Origin: a virus
Reading direction: 5' to 3' (one strand)
IMG/VR virus record: IMGVR_UViG_3300034104_001071
Span: 1 to 42,786 of that record
Length of the DNA: 42,786 nt
Shown here: piece after piece, positions 20,701 to 27,257 of the stretch
Position numbering within the stretch: the stretch's first letter is position 1
Layout: the number at the start of each line of letters is the position of its first letter
The notes under the pieces: generated by a model
The model's input: only the letters and a program-made list of their open reading frames with translations
Databases searched by the model: none
What the model was told of the DNA's origin: nothing
Program-made: the position numbers and the translations under genes

Positions 20701-22553
20701 GCTTTTTGATTATTGTAAGCTCTTGCAAGAACATCTGATGCTTTAGATGCTGCAAGCTGAGTGTCATCTAGCATTTCAAATTTTTCTGTTCTTAAACCTG
20801 CAAGTGAGGCACCAAGCTTAGTAATAGACATTGCAGATTTAGTTATGTATCCTGCAAAGTTTGCAAATACACCAACAAGCATAATCAAAGGTCCTGCAAT
20901 TAAGGTAAATCCTGTTGCAACCTTTAAGAAGCTTTTAACTGGTCCTGGAAGACCACTTGCATATTCAACAAGCATACCAATAAGAGTAGCTGTTTTTTCA
21001 AGGAAAGGAATTACTGAATTTGTTAAAACTTCACCAACTGGAAGTAAAGATGCCTTAATTGCTTCCATAGATCTTTGAAAACGCATAGCTGATGATTCTG
21101 TAAGAGTTCTAATTTCAGAGTTTGCAATTTTTGCAAGGTCTTGAGAAGAAGCCCCCATAAGTTTTAAAACCTCTACTGTTTGTGATCCTGAAGCATTTAG
21201 GTTATCAAACAAGGCAGAAATTCTTGCAAACTGATATTTACCAAAAAGCTGTTCAATAAGTTGTGCTTTTGCAAACTGATCAAGACCTGCAAGTGCTTCC
21301 TGGAAAGCCATAATTGTTGGCATGAGCTTTCCCTTGTTTGCTTTTACAATTCCATCTAGATCAATTCCATATTGCTTTGCAGTAATTGATGCTTGTTTTG
21401 TTGGGTTGATAAGGGAGGCGAGACCAGACTTGATAGCATTTGCACCTTCGGCTGCATTCACGCCTCCCTCTTTCATTGCTACAAGTAAAACTGCTAAGTC
21501 TTTGACATCTCCGCCAAGAGAGTTAACAACTGGACCAACACGAGGGATTGCTTCAGTTAAATCTTGGAGTGATGCAGATGTCTGGTTTTCAACGGCGTTA
21601 AGGAAGTTAATTGACTCTGCCAATTCGTTTGTACTCATATTAAAAGCACCTTGAAGAGCGAGGGTTGCCTTCATTGCTTCTTGTCTATCAACCTCACCAA
21701 GTACGGCTAGGCGTGTTGTTTGTGCAACTGAGTCTAAAAGTTTTTGTCCTTCTAGTCCAGTTGCTGCCAAGTCTGCTGCCAGACCTGCTGTTTCTTTTGC
21801 TGCTATACCATATTTACCAGCAAAGTCTTTTGATAATTGCTCAACTTGAGACCTCATTGTATTTGTTGCTTGTTGATTTGCACCAACAAGATCTGAACCA
21901 TAAACTTTGGCAAATCTTGTAAGTTCTTTATCTACTTCTCTAAACGTTTTAGATACTGTTGCACCAAAAATTGTCAATGGTACAGTAAGACCAACAGTAA
22001 GCTGACGACCTGCCCACTGTGTATTTTTACCCCAGTTAATAAGCTGAGTTGCACCATCATTTACAAGTTTATTAAAGATAGAAAATTGTTTTTGGCTAAT
22101 AGCCATTTTTGTATTAATGTCAGATGTGTCAATTGTAAGGGGGGTGATAAGCATTCCTTGCTGACGACCCTTTTGGTTTTGCCCCATACCAACAAGTTGA
22201 GACTGTGCTCTTCTTACTTCATCTTCAGCAAGCCTTCTAGCCATGCTATTTTTTTTGTAAGCCTGTGCTGCCTCTTTGTAGTATTGACGAAGAGTTAATT
22301 GATTTTTTTGAAGGGCTTTTCCAAATCTTTCTACGTCACTGGTAAGGTCTACAATTTGAGCATTAAACCCTCCAACGTTTCCAAGACTGGACATGAAAGA
22401 ACCTGCACGAGCATTTCTTACCTTATTGGCTTCACTGTCAAGAGACTTAAACGCAGCATTAAGTACAGTAATGTCTTTTACAAGTGATCGAATTTGAGTT
22501 TGGAGAGGACCAAAATTTGCATCAAAACCAAACGTAGACCTAACATCAGTCAT
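14754..22553 (-). CDS. tape-measure protein with embedded kinase-like and C-terminal M23 domains
   Basis: 2599 aa, very long. The N-terminal ~600 residues are the TP901-type tape-measure core: coiled coils, LSKDFAGKYGIAAKETAGLA, then a hydrophobic segment near 550 (VATGFTLIAGPLIMLVGVF). Two VPALLEPGEFVV / IPAQLSNGEYVV motifs, typical of actinophage tape measures, flank the middle. Residues about 775-1000 hold a kinase-like signature (K802, D882-x4-N887, D895-V-G897). Around 1430-1560 there are hydrophobic segments. Near 1930-2100 there is a long Glu/Lys-rich coiled coil. Residues ~2380-2490 are an M23/LytM peptidase fold (D2410, H2455, H2484-L-H2486), but the usual first zinc-ligand His is Gly2406. 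Role: sets tail length and probably enters the envelope during DNA injection. Confidence 0.93.
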   Translation of the reverse strand: MTDVRSTFGFDANFGPLQTQIRSLVKDITVLNAAFKSLDSEANKVRNARAGSFMSSLGNVGGFNAQIVDLTSDVERFGKALQKNQLTLRQYYKEAAQAYKKNSMARRLAEDEVRRAQSQLVGMGQNQKGRQQGMLITPLTIDTSDINTKMAISQKQFSIFNKLVNDGATQLINWGKNTQWAGRQLTVGLTVPLTIFGATVSKTFREVDKELTRFAKVYGSDLVGANQQATNTMRSQVEQLSKDFAGKYGIAAKETAGLAADLAATGLEGQKLLDSVAQTTRLAVLGEVDRQEAMKATLALQGAFNMSTNELAESINFLNAVENQTSASLQDLTEAIPRVGPVVNSLGGDVKDLAVLLVAMKEGGVNAAEGANAIKSGLASLINPTKQASITAKQYGIDLDGIVKANKGKLMPTIMAFQEALAGLDQFAKAQLIEQLFGKYQFARISALFDNLNASGSQTVEVLKLMGASSQDLAKIANSEIRTLTESSAMRFQRSMEAIKASLLPVGEVLTNSVIPFLEKTATLIGMLVEYASGLPGPVKSFLKVATGFTLIAGPLIMLVGVFANFAGYITKSAMSITKLGASLAGLRTEKFEMLDDTQLAASKASDVLARAYNNQKASLDKLNLTMEGYLANLREEVRLSNRLFMPGTTAGGRSPKGGGKKAKLQQGGQPYVPGNGDGDKVPALLEPGEFVVNKKAAKKFGPMLEEINFNQAPRFQNGGPIRLNRGGGKPLFLGMPEKFSERIGNVRGLLRKADQEAKTGRFASMPLTELGTRSSSIGGFSSAIPGVNGVYEINGKKYVVKGHTDSDSALVEARGTQLTRDIFGLNTPNQEMIKIAHPRTGEQMFAVRSPYDEAFAKSTGKIDPEDFASQALASIIRRDNDLQPDNLFGRTVTDVGSGFVANRASQPRTVGGPKTPVEEQALINFLAQKGGAKKWFAESTGDIARSMTPEKYESMFLAKIDDALGKTKGAINKLPNMTPAEKKMYQGIVTDLEDARGIDWRALHAHHSGLSLTAAKSPTAAALAKKQAELVEKARQRGHAQGTGGLPWAYANGGFIKLIEGGSVPGYSALEDLIKTNVKTGSQLPLDDWLTKTLSRVDNKKDAKIIVDSLTKRLNTGTGQTKTSLITKDFLLEIGEKFKSSKSENSRNMVNDLGRLTSKPGRANPGTGRPAVIGKIRNKEDSLAIINPMEAAIRAKLKESGYFSDSDIDRFSKVEAGHLQKDLVTIDGKTYKRWLPPKLAWMPKVENLAFEYLTRGGVDAEKGNTAAFRDALKQAKATPAQIKSILSGNHPVSGEARKKFLSALSILESNGSITPKTLEYIRATNALNAGDPAYKITAGIGKAGTVYPDKDDSPEMKRYLGSVPVGGRGRVPSTPRRATGGALTKEQIKDHEESGKVVTTRNNKPVKMASGQVVAEEAWVDAKMAEDGIRDGQDIKAQKKALRGQKAGAVGGLAMTGAFMLPALTGTNEALSGFTNSLTTAMIALSAITTIAQVRGIGGAGMSVGAKARGIKSGAFGSGTSTMDFIRGGRQYPINNPNALEDAKKKVGAGRVMGGLADKAGKAGKGGMLARGTLSAIGIATGPAGMAVLAAIALGTAAFVAYQKSIDNAKKAGESLYAEQTKAAEYYGIELLNVNAAMAENVKIAKEMGLAAAPTAATVDPALKQSILEQEENKKLVEEIRKSNDPSSIFLGQYGKMLQQGFNPEQAKEVLSVLAQASGKMGALQSVSGTLNQTVVTGANGEVDAQATAIKATEAVGQAAVGNINALFTRNIAMPARGGGAVTPVMGPNKLTSNQDFANLEGQITQAFKSALMSPDLGVGFETMSKTIEATFKKGAETGTNQADIASALGESAQAMAKDLGFEEDSKFVQTMNAALDDTTDKVQGTKDQFLLVQAAAAGIDLTTVIADGKLAADEAQRLRTEMAAIDTQKQINITVNTQIQDAIDEIDKEIQVRTAYYDQLAANNENAQESENERTKNFQKNMEKRNKAIQKEIKQIQKAADEQINAKEKEIDAIEESSDKYLDALQSQKDQSSFENDQRQTALGGLGALASGDVFGFLQAQNEMAAAAQENAQQNEISKVEEMSQARIDEIEKTIDKIKEQADLAVGNLQEQLDKNQELMDKEGERHEKRMASLQKEAIKIQTNKSAEIRAFDDAKGKLQELMDMPVGEKLGKDLGAYADAISSVAANMPKSAQDTMSKLATSFGDNFQSVFDAELQKSAKEYGVNATDLKTLIKKALPKSKGGAGSENSGTGGYAKGGYVTGPGTGTSDSIPAQLSNGEYVVKADSVKRIGKDTLDKINNTGGMGIPGGIGYRVGGAEAPASAAAFAGGVKTAVAAINSANALVSAAASAMNEEPENSDGGGSGSPTSIPEKLGKVARILRGSYGITARGTYPSGNKHSSRYGAAIDYATPTGTPVYAMAGGQASNLSKGNSSFGKYVTIKHADGTESLYAHLNSHGKGGSVSAGDFIGDSGNTGNSTGPHLHFEWSALKNGSNPPGMRIGGETMSDGLAQLHKGEMVLTKPLTQTLKDGIAELKFGMPSMSGISPVDSGTMVSNSNVYNITVDASGPSMDPNRIAQKIVTAIGKEDNKRAFGRSS

Positions 22554-22927
22554 TACTCATTACCTACAAATGAATATGACATTCCAAGGTCCGAAGTAAA
22601 CCCGTACTCTACAGCTCTTGCTGCTTCATCACTACCTGTCAATTTTTTCATTGCCCTCGCTTGAATTTCTTGGTAAGACACTGGAGCATCACTTCCAGAG
22701 CTTCCAGAAGAACCTTCATCAAGTTTTACTCCCTGCAATGCAGCAAAAAACTTTTGATTTCGTTCATCTTTCTTATAGATAGCCTCAAGTGTTGCCACAA
22801 GTTCAGGCATAGAAATAGAACTTTCTAGTTCTTCATAATCCTTCCAGTGTCCTAGAAGGAAGACTTCTGATTCTAGAGCAGCTAGGTCTAGTTCTGACCA
22901 ACTAGTTCCTGAGCTGCTGCTAGCAGG
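22553..22927 (-). CDS. T-frame part of tail assembly chaperone gpGT (made by -1 frameshift)
   Basis: This reading frame is open from 22942 to its stop at 22553, across the end of gpG. Slippage at CCCAAAC (22933-22927) fuses gpG residues 1-99 to 124 residues of this frame, giving a 223-aa gpGT. The junction region reads LAALESEVFLLGHWKDY, then the segment starting MPELVATLEAIYKKDERNQK. The ATG at 22810 has no good Shine-Dalgarno sequence, so separate initiation there is unlikely. In lambda-like phages gpGT binds the tape measure and recruits tail-tube subunits. The gene sits immediately before the tape-measure gene (TAATG overlap), as expected. Confidence 0.85.
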   Translation of the reverse strand, partial: PASSSSGTSWSELDLAALESEVFLLGHWKDYEELESSISMPELVATLEAIYKKDERNQKFFAALQGVKLDEGSSGSSGSDAPVSYQEIQARAMKKLTGSDEAARAVEYGFTSDLGMSYSFVGNE

Positions 22928-23223
22928 TTTGGGTCGTTCAACCTAATGTCTGCTGCTACCTCTAGAATTTTATACATTGTCTGAAGATCCAAAGCATCTT
23001 CTAGCTTTTCTGGATCATTTGCCAATGCTGGATGGTATTGCTTAAATGCAATCTTTGTGCACTCTAGCAAAACACTAAGAAATTCATCTTCTGTTTCTGC
23101 TGAAGTTGCGGTTGCCCATACCTTCATTACTTCTCTTAAGTTTTTAATATTTAATGGTTTGATTGTTACTTCAGTACCGTCTAGTAGTTCTAGGTCAATA
23201 CTTTCATAAATTTTTGTTGCCAC
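22888..23223 (-). CDS. tail assembly chaperone gpG
   Basis: 111 aa, between the tail-tube gene and the tape-measure gene. Start is GTG at 23223 with a strong AGGAGG 6 nt upstream. The sequence (LELLDGTEVTIKPLNIKNLR at the start, then a helical part) is typical of actinophage gpG-type chaperones. Near the 3' end, the heptamer C CCA AAC is in frame for -1 slippage into the T frame. Standard translation stops at 22888 and yields gpG; a fraction of ribosomes yields gpGT. The gpG/gpGT ratio is known to matter for tail assembly in lambda. Confidence 0.85.
   Translation of the reverse strand: MATKIYESIDLELLDGTEVTIKPLNIKNLREVMKVWATATSAETEDEFLSVLLECTKIAFKQYHPALANDPEKLEDALDLQTMYKILEVAADIRLNDPNLLAAAQELVGQN
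22927..22933 (-). promoter_or_regulatory. -1 ribosomal slippery heptamer CCCAAAC
   Basis: On the minus strand the gpG codons ..GAC CCA AAC CTG.. contain C CCA AAC, an X XXY YYZ heptamer. After -1 slippage the tRNAs re-pair with CCC and AAA and translation continues in the open T frame to 22553. Its position about 40 nt before the gpG stop fits the family pattern. Confidence 0.85.
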
Positions 23224-23278
23224 AATTTCCTCCTGTGTTATTCCTTTTAATTATATAGTATTTCTCATACAAATGGAA

Positions 23279-23304
23279 TAAGGTGGGTCCTAAGACCCAC
23301 CTTA
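23279..23304 (-). terminator. strong hairpin after the major tail gene (partial terminator or processing site)
   Basis: Perfect 11-bp stem (TAAGGTGGGTC / GACCCACCTTA) with a 4-nt loop in the 108-bp gap between the tail-tube and gpG genes. The tract that follows on the minus strand (ATTCCATTTG) is only weakly U-rich, so it may lower read-through or protect the tail-tube mRNA rather than fully terminate. Confidence 0.6.
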
Positions 23305-23331
23305 AACCTATTAAATTATAACCTAGGCAGT

Positions 23332-24042
23332 TTATGCACCGTATACACGGTCAATAACCTTTCCATAAGTCTGGTTTCCATCAGGAGCATTGTTTGCTTC
23401 AGCTGACGAAGGAAGAAGACGGAAGGATACAGGAAATACTGTAGCCTCATTTCTTCTAACACCCAAAGTAACTGTTTCCATAGAAAGAGCACGATAAGCG
23501 ACATATAGACGCTCAACTTTCTTTCCAGCAAGTCCAGCAATTTCTGCACCTGCCTTTACCTTTTCATCTGGTCCAGGACCAACTACAAGAACTGATCTTT
23601 CTACTGGAGAGTATCCAAGAGCACCACCGTTAAGGAAGACTGTTTCTTGAGCACCGTTTGTTGCAGTAGATCCACCTGTTCTATCTGAATCCTTACCACC
23701 GATAGCAACTAAGAAGTTTTCAAGAGTAGCTTCTGTGAATGTTGTATTCAACATAACACGCTGACCTTGCTTGAAGATCTTTGCTACGTCTAGGAGTTGA
23801 TCAACCTGTACTTCACCGTAATCTGGTTCAAAGGACATTTCTGCACCTTCTGAAGTATAGCCAACGTGTCTCCAGTTTGTATCGTTAACCTTTGATGGGT
23901 TTGTGAATGTTGCTGCTGGCGAGGTATCACCTAAGGTGACTCCTGCTGCTGCGATATCTGTTTCATCGTATTCTTCGCCAGCGTTTTTTCCAATGTAAAG
24001 GACACCAGCACCTACGATAATATTTTTTGCACTATAAGACAT
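23332..24042 (-). CDS. major tail (tube) protein
   Basis: 236 aa, immediately upstream of the tail chaperones and downstream of the tail terminator, the standard place for the tail-tube subunit. The sequence starts SAKNIIVGAGVLYIGKNAGE and continues with a segment of the type TNWRHVGYTSEGAEMSFEPD, a pattern common in actinophage major tail proteins. AGGAGG precedes the ATG by about 12 nt. Codons here are more GC-rich than in neighbouring genes, as in the capsid gene, consistent with high expression. An 11-bp hairpin lies just downstream. Structural role in the tube is confidently inferred from context and pattern. Confidence 0.85.
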   Translation of the reverse strand: MSYSAKNIIVGAGVLYIGKNAGEEYDETDIAAAGVTLGDTSPAATFTNPSKVNDTNWRHVGYTSEGAEMSFEPDYGEVQVDQLLDVAKIFKQGQRVMLNTTFTEATLENFLVAIGGKDSDRTGGSTATNGAQETVFLNGGALGYSPVERSVLVVGPGPDEKVKAGAEIAGLAGKKVERLYVAYRALSMETVTLGVRRNEATVFPVSFRLLPSSAEANNAPDGNQTYGKVIDRVYGA

Positions 24043-24121
24043 TTATTTATTTACACCTCCTGCCAATTTTAAATTTTTAGCTTTTCAGCGTTTCCTCAAG
24101 ATAATAATACCACGCTGATGT

Positions 24122-24670
24122 TTATGATTTGGTATATTCATATGTAAGGATAAGGCTAGTAATGTACCTATCGTCTGTAGCCCTATCTCCCAAGAAATCC
24201 ATATCTGGACTTTCTTGATCTGCACGAATGTACTTAAATCTTATGTTTTGACTTGCTTGTAGTGAATTGTTAATATCTTGTGCTGACTCATCAAATTTTT
24301 TAAAAGTGTCATAAATATAGGTTTTAACAAATTGTACGTTGTCATCATTATTAGCGGTATTTTCAGATCCATAAATATAATATACTGTTTGTGCTTTTTC
24401 TAAAGCCCACATTGTTCCTTTAATTGGTGGATAAACTGTGTCATATATAATTCTTACTGATGGCTTAACTATTTCTGGACCCATTTGGTCTATATGGTTT
24501 CCTGAAATTGCTTGATCAAAGTAGAGTCTTGAACCAGCTGGTTTCATTGTATTAGAAAGTGAGTTGTGAAAATCTTTAATGTTCCAAACACTATGAATTT
24601 CTTGGGTTCCAGCAATTGCCTTATTATAAAGATATTTGTTGATAATATGAATTGGAAGCTCTAATGCCAT
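24122..24670 (-). CDS. tail terminator protein
   Basis: 182 aa, between the neck protein and the tail-tube gene. The sequence (IHIINKYLYNKAIAGTQEIH..., then PSVRIIYDTVYPPIKGTMWA and a strand-rich end with ITSLILTYEYTKS) fits tail terminator or completion proteins, which cap the tube and join it to the head. The start overlaps the previous stop as TAATG with GAGGT 7 nt upstream. Assignment is mainly by gene order plus general pattern. Confidence 0.6.
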   Translation of the reverse strand: MALELPIHIINKYLYNKAIAGTQEIHSVWNIKDFHNSLSNTMKPAGSRLYFDQAISGNHIDQMGPEIVKPSVRIIYDTVYPPIKGTMWALEKAQTVYYIYGSENTANNDDNVQFVKTYIYDTFKKFDESAQDINNSLQASQNIRFKYIRADQESPDMDFLGDRATDDRYITSLILTYEYTKS

Positions 24671-25395
24671 TATCTTGACCTCTTAGAAATTTTTCCTGCA
24701 GATACTGCTGCTTGCATAGCCATACTTGAAATTGTACCACTAGAAATCTTACGAAGTACGAGTTTTGTTTCTGATAATATTGCTCTTTCTATTCTTTCAT
24801 AAAATCCAAGATCAATCAGAACATCATTTGCTCTGGATGTCATAAACTGATTAAAAGTTTCAGTAAAAGAGTTTTCTACTGCTACACCACCAGGATTTGC
24901 AACATAACTTTGTTTTGAAAATATAAGCTCTCCATCAATTTCAAACACTAAAGATTTAGCTCTTTTTGGAGTAATTGTTACTGGAGTTCCAGACTCCATA
25001 ATAAGTGCTTTAGATTTAAATACTTGACCGCTATCACCAGGAACTTTTGATGGCAAAAAACTATACTGCAAAATTGCTTTGTTACTGTCAGAACTTATGT
25101 TTGATTTGAACAGCCTTGCCCTTGGGTCCCCAGATTGACCAGGCTCGTAAATATGATGATATCTATTTGGATTTACTCTTGCCAAGTGATCTACATAGGA
25201 CTCAAAATACTTAGATATGTGTCTTAGCCCATATTCTTGTATTCTTACCTTTTCTTCATTAGATAGTCTATTAATTAACTCCGCCTGAAAGTGTGCAGTT
25301 GCTGCAATTTTTTGAGAAAGATCTCCAGTTCTAACAGATTTAAATTTTGTTTTTTTTGTTAATGAAGCAATTTTTGTGGAATCAATTCTAGCCAT
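24670..25395 (-). CDS. neck protein, HK97 gp10-like
   Basis: 241 aa in the head-tail connector block. N-terminal helices rich in basic residues (KIASLTKKTKFKSVRTGD, NEEKVRIQEYGLRHI), a central beta-rich part and a C-terminal helical tail. This is compatible with HK97-gp10-type neck proteins. A strong GGAG lies 5 nt before the ATG, which directly follows the previous stop (TAA ATG). Family identity is inferred mainly from order: adaptor, head closure, neck, terminator, tube. Confidence 0.55.
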   Translation of the reverse strand: MARIDSTKIASLTKKTKFKSVRTGDLSQKIAATAHFQAELINRLSNEEKVRIQEYGLRHISKYFESYVDHLARVNPNRYHHIYEPGQSGDPRARLFKSNISSDSNKAILQYSFLPSKVPGDSGQVFKSKALIMESGTPVTITPKRAKSLVFEIDGELIFSKQSYVANPGGVAVENSFTETFNQFMTSRANDVLIDLGFYERIERAILSETKLVLRKISSGTISSMAMQAAVSAGKISKRSR

Positions 25396-25830
25396 TTAAA
25401 CTCCATTTAACTTTTGAACTTCTGGTCTAATTAAAATTGTTTCATATTCAACAATGTGTCCACGATGATCTGATATTGGAGTGCTTCCACGAGGCTCAAA
25501 GATTGTTGATCCAGATACTCCAGATGTAGGACCCTCTTTCCAAATAACTAAACCATCTGAATTTTTAATATTTGCAACCTTAACTGTTGAGTCTAAAGTA
25601 ATTCCAGCTCTTAGTTTTACCATGCTGTTAGTTACCTTTAAAAAATCTTCAATGTTTACAGTTGTAGAGTTATCTCCCAGTCCAGCTCTTACGATACCCC
25701 TTGCTAAACATGGAACAGTTTGATTAAAAGACCATGTTTTTACAATAGATCCAGTAGTTGAGTTTTGTGAAATAGATGCTACATAAATGTCTGCGGTCAT
25801 CGTATATGCTGATTTAGCGACACATGTCAT
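25396..25830 (-). CDS. head-closure protein
   Basis: 144 aa, next gene after the head-tail adaptor, where siphoviruses encode the head-closure (stopper) protein. The sequence is strand-rich (TMTADIYVASISQNSTTGSI at the N-terminus, then GLVIWKEGPTSG... and YETILIRPEVQKLNGV at the end), like small beta-barrel closure proteins. No spacer to the previous gene; the following gene starts directly after its stop. Assignment mainly from gene order. Confidence 0.55.
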   Translation of the reverse strand: MTCVAKSAYTMTADIYVASISQNSTTGSIVKTWSFNQTVPCLARGIVRAGLGDNSTTVNIEDFLKVTNSMVKLRAGITLDSTVKVANIKNSDGLVIWKEGPTSGVSGSTIFEPRGSTPISDHRGHIVEYETILIRPEVQKLNGV

Positions 25831-26748
25831 TTAAATCACCAGCAAGTTAAAGTTCTTGTAAGGTGCAATTAATGAGTCAACTGCTAGGTTTCCAGTTCCA
25901 GAATAAATATTTGGATTGTACTCTAAATCAAATGCGTCATTCTTTACAGACTTTAGTCCTGTATTTCTATAACTCCAGTCCCCACAACGCATATCTTCTA
26001 CAAGCATAATAGTTGCTTCTTTGATTGCAAGGGGTACAAATCTCCATCCGTATTCTCCACGAACGGTATAAAGGCTGTTCTTTTCAAATCCACGCTCATT
26101 GGCAAGGACTGTTGGCTCTGCCCACTCAAATAGGTTGGCACCTTCTTCAATTACTTTAAGTCTTGTTTTACTTTCTGCAATTGCAACTGGTCTATAGAAT
26201 AAGTTAATTGCAGGATCTTCTGTGGAATCAAAGATAACTTGGTCATCTTTAATTACTTTATCAAACGATTCAGCTCTTTTTCTTAAGTCTAGAACATCGC
26301 TTCCCTGACCATATGCCTGAATTGATTCATAAGTAAATCCAAACTGATCACTAAGTTTAGAATCAATAATAAGTCTGGCTCTTCTCTCTAAGGCTTTTAA
26401 AGAATCTGCCTGACCAGTTATACCCAAAGCTAGTTGAAGATCCGTTACAGTTGCGTATGGTCTTACTAGTGAGGCATATAAAACATCCTCAGTAAAAGAT
26501 GCTTGGTCAATTACCTGTAAGTTAATTTGAATTTTTCTGTTATATTTTACAACATCGTATGGAAGTGTAATATGGAATGGCTGGTATGCAACTGGAGTTG
26601 TTACAGCAGTCTTTTTTTCTGCTTGATCTGCAATTAAATATTCCCCAAGAGATGTATCATAAACATCGTAAACTAGGCTATCTGTTCCAGCAGGAGCCCT
26701 ATATTCAATTACTAAAGGGTCTCCGTCACTAGTTAAATACTCTTTCAT
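25831..26748 (-). CDS. head-to-tail connector/adaptor protein
   Basis: 305 aa. The C-terminal two thirds begins VRPYATVTDLQLALGI and continues with helical segments (LKALERRARLIIDSKLSDQF, then AIKEATIMLVEDMRCGDWSY), the pattern of gp6-like connector proteins that sit under the portal. The N-terminal ~90 residues are an extra beta domain (YRAPAGTDSLVYDVYDTSLG), also seen in some actinophage adaptors. It overlaps the previous gene as TAATG. Confident as a connector by position and helix pattern. Confidence 0.65.
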   Translation of the reverse strand: MKEYLTSDGDPLVIEYRAPAGTDSLVYDVYDTSLGEYLIADQAEKKTAVTTPVAYQPFHITLPYDVVKYNRKIQINLQVIDQASFTEDVLYASLVRPYATVTDLQLALGITGQADSLKALERRARLIIDSKLSDQFGFTYESIQAYGQGSDVLDLRKRAESFDKVIKDDQVIFDSTEDPAINLFYRPVAIAESKTRLKVIEEGANLFEWAEPTVLANERGFEKNSLYTVRGEYGWRFVPLAIKEATIMLVEDMRCGDWSYRNTGLKSVKNDAFDLEYNPNIYSGTGNLAVDSLIAPYKNFNLLVI

Positions 26749-27170
26749 TAATCAATACCATAAAAAGACTTTATCTCTTCAGTTGTAGCCTTTCTAACTT
26801 CTCCTCTTGCCAAATTTAATATTTCTTCTGCTTTTTCTGCAGACAAAACTTTGAAAGGCTCTTCAATAGTAAAAGTGGTAAGATTTGCAACATTTAAAGC
26901 ACTTCTTGGATGTACCATTTTTAACACAACGTCTGCTTCAGTCTGTGTCTGTACTTTTTCTTTTACTTCTACTTTAACTTCTGTTTCTTCTTTAGTTACC
27001 GCTTCAACATATGTAAAGTCTTTATCTACTTTTTCTAGATAAGATTCCCAGGTATATCCTGATGCCTCAATAGCACCAAGGTAGTCAACCTTTTTTCTTA
27101 AATCTTTTACTTCAATGTCTAGTACTTTACAAATTGCTTTAAGCTCAAGAACTGTTTTACTTTCGAACAT
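26748..27170 (-). CDS. hypothetical head-region protein with SAP-like N-terminus
   Basis: 140 aa. The N-terminal 35 residues (VLELKAICKVLDIEVKDLRK) resemble a SAP/LEM-type helix-extended loop-helix. A charged low-complexity middle (EETEVKVEVKEKVQTQ) follows, then a short folded C-terminus. It is the first gene after the capsid terminator, has its own GGAGG 7 nt before the ATG, and a TATAAT (27194-27189) upstream, so it may head the connector operon. Analogous small proteins between capsid and adaptor are common, but function is unknown. Confidence 0.65.
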   Translation of the reverse strand: MFESKTVLELKAICKVLDIEVKDLRKKVDYLGAIEASGYTWESYLEKVDKDFTYVEAVTKEETEVKVEVKEKVQTQTEADVVLKMVHPRSALNVANLTTFTIEEPFKVLSAEKAEEILNLARGEVRKATTEEIKSFYGID

Positions 27171-27188
27171 GCGTCTGCCTCCATATTA

Positions 27189-27194
27189 ATTATA
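27189..27194 (-). promoter_or_regulatory. -10 element TATAAT upstream of the connector operon
   Basis: TATAAT lies between the capsid terminator and the gene at 27170, with a predicted start about 12 nt before the ATG. No clear -35 was seen. It would restart transcription after the terminator. Confidence 0.4.
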
Positions 27195-27198
27195 CTAC

Positions 27199-27236
27199 AA
27201 AAAAATAGAAGAGGGGCTACATTTCTGTAACCCCTC
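27199..27236 (-). terminator. rho-independent terminator after the major capsid gene
   Basis: On the minus strand GAGGGGTTACA-GAAA-TGTAGCCCCTC forms an 11-bp stem (one G.U) closed by a GNRA tetraloop, followed by TTCTATTTTTTT. This is a textbook terminator 22 nt after the capsid stop codon. Confidence 0.85.
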
Positions 27237-27257
27237 ATCTTGGTATTCAGTTTGCGA

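Noticed and set aside
22553-22810. Independent 85-aa gene starting at the ATG at 22810
   Set aside because: No Shine-Dalgarno sequence; the frame is open upstream across a slippery heptamer, so it is better explained as the T part of gpGT.
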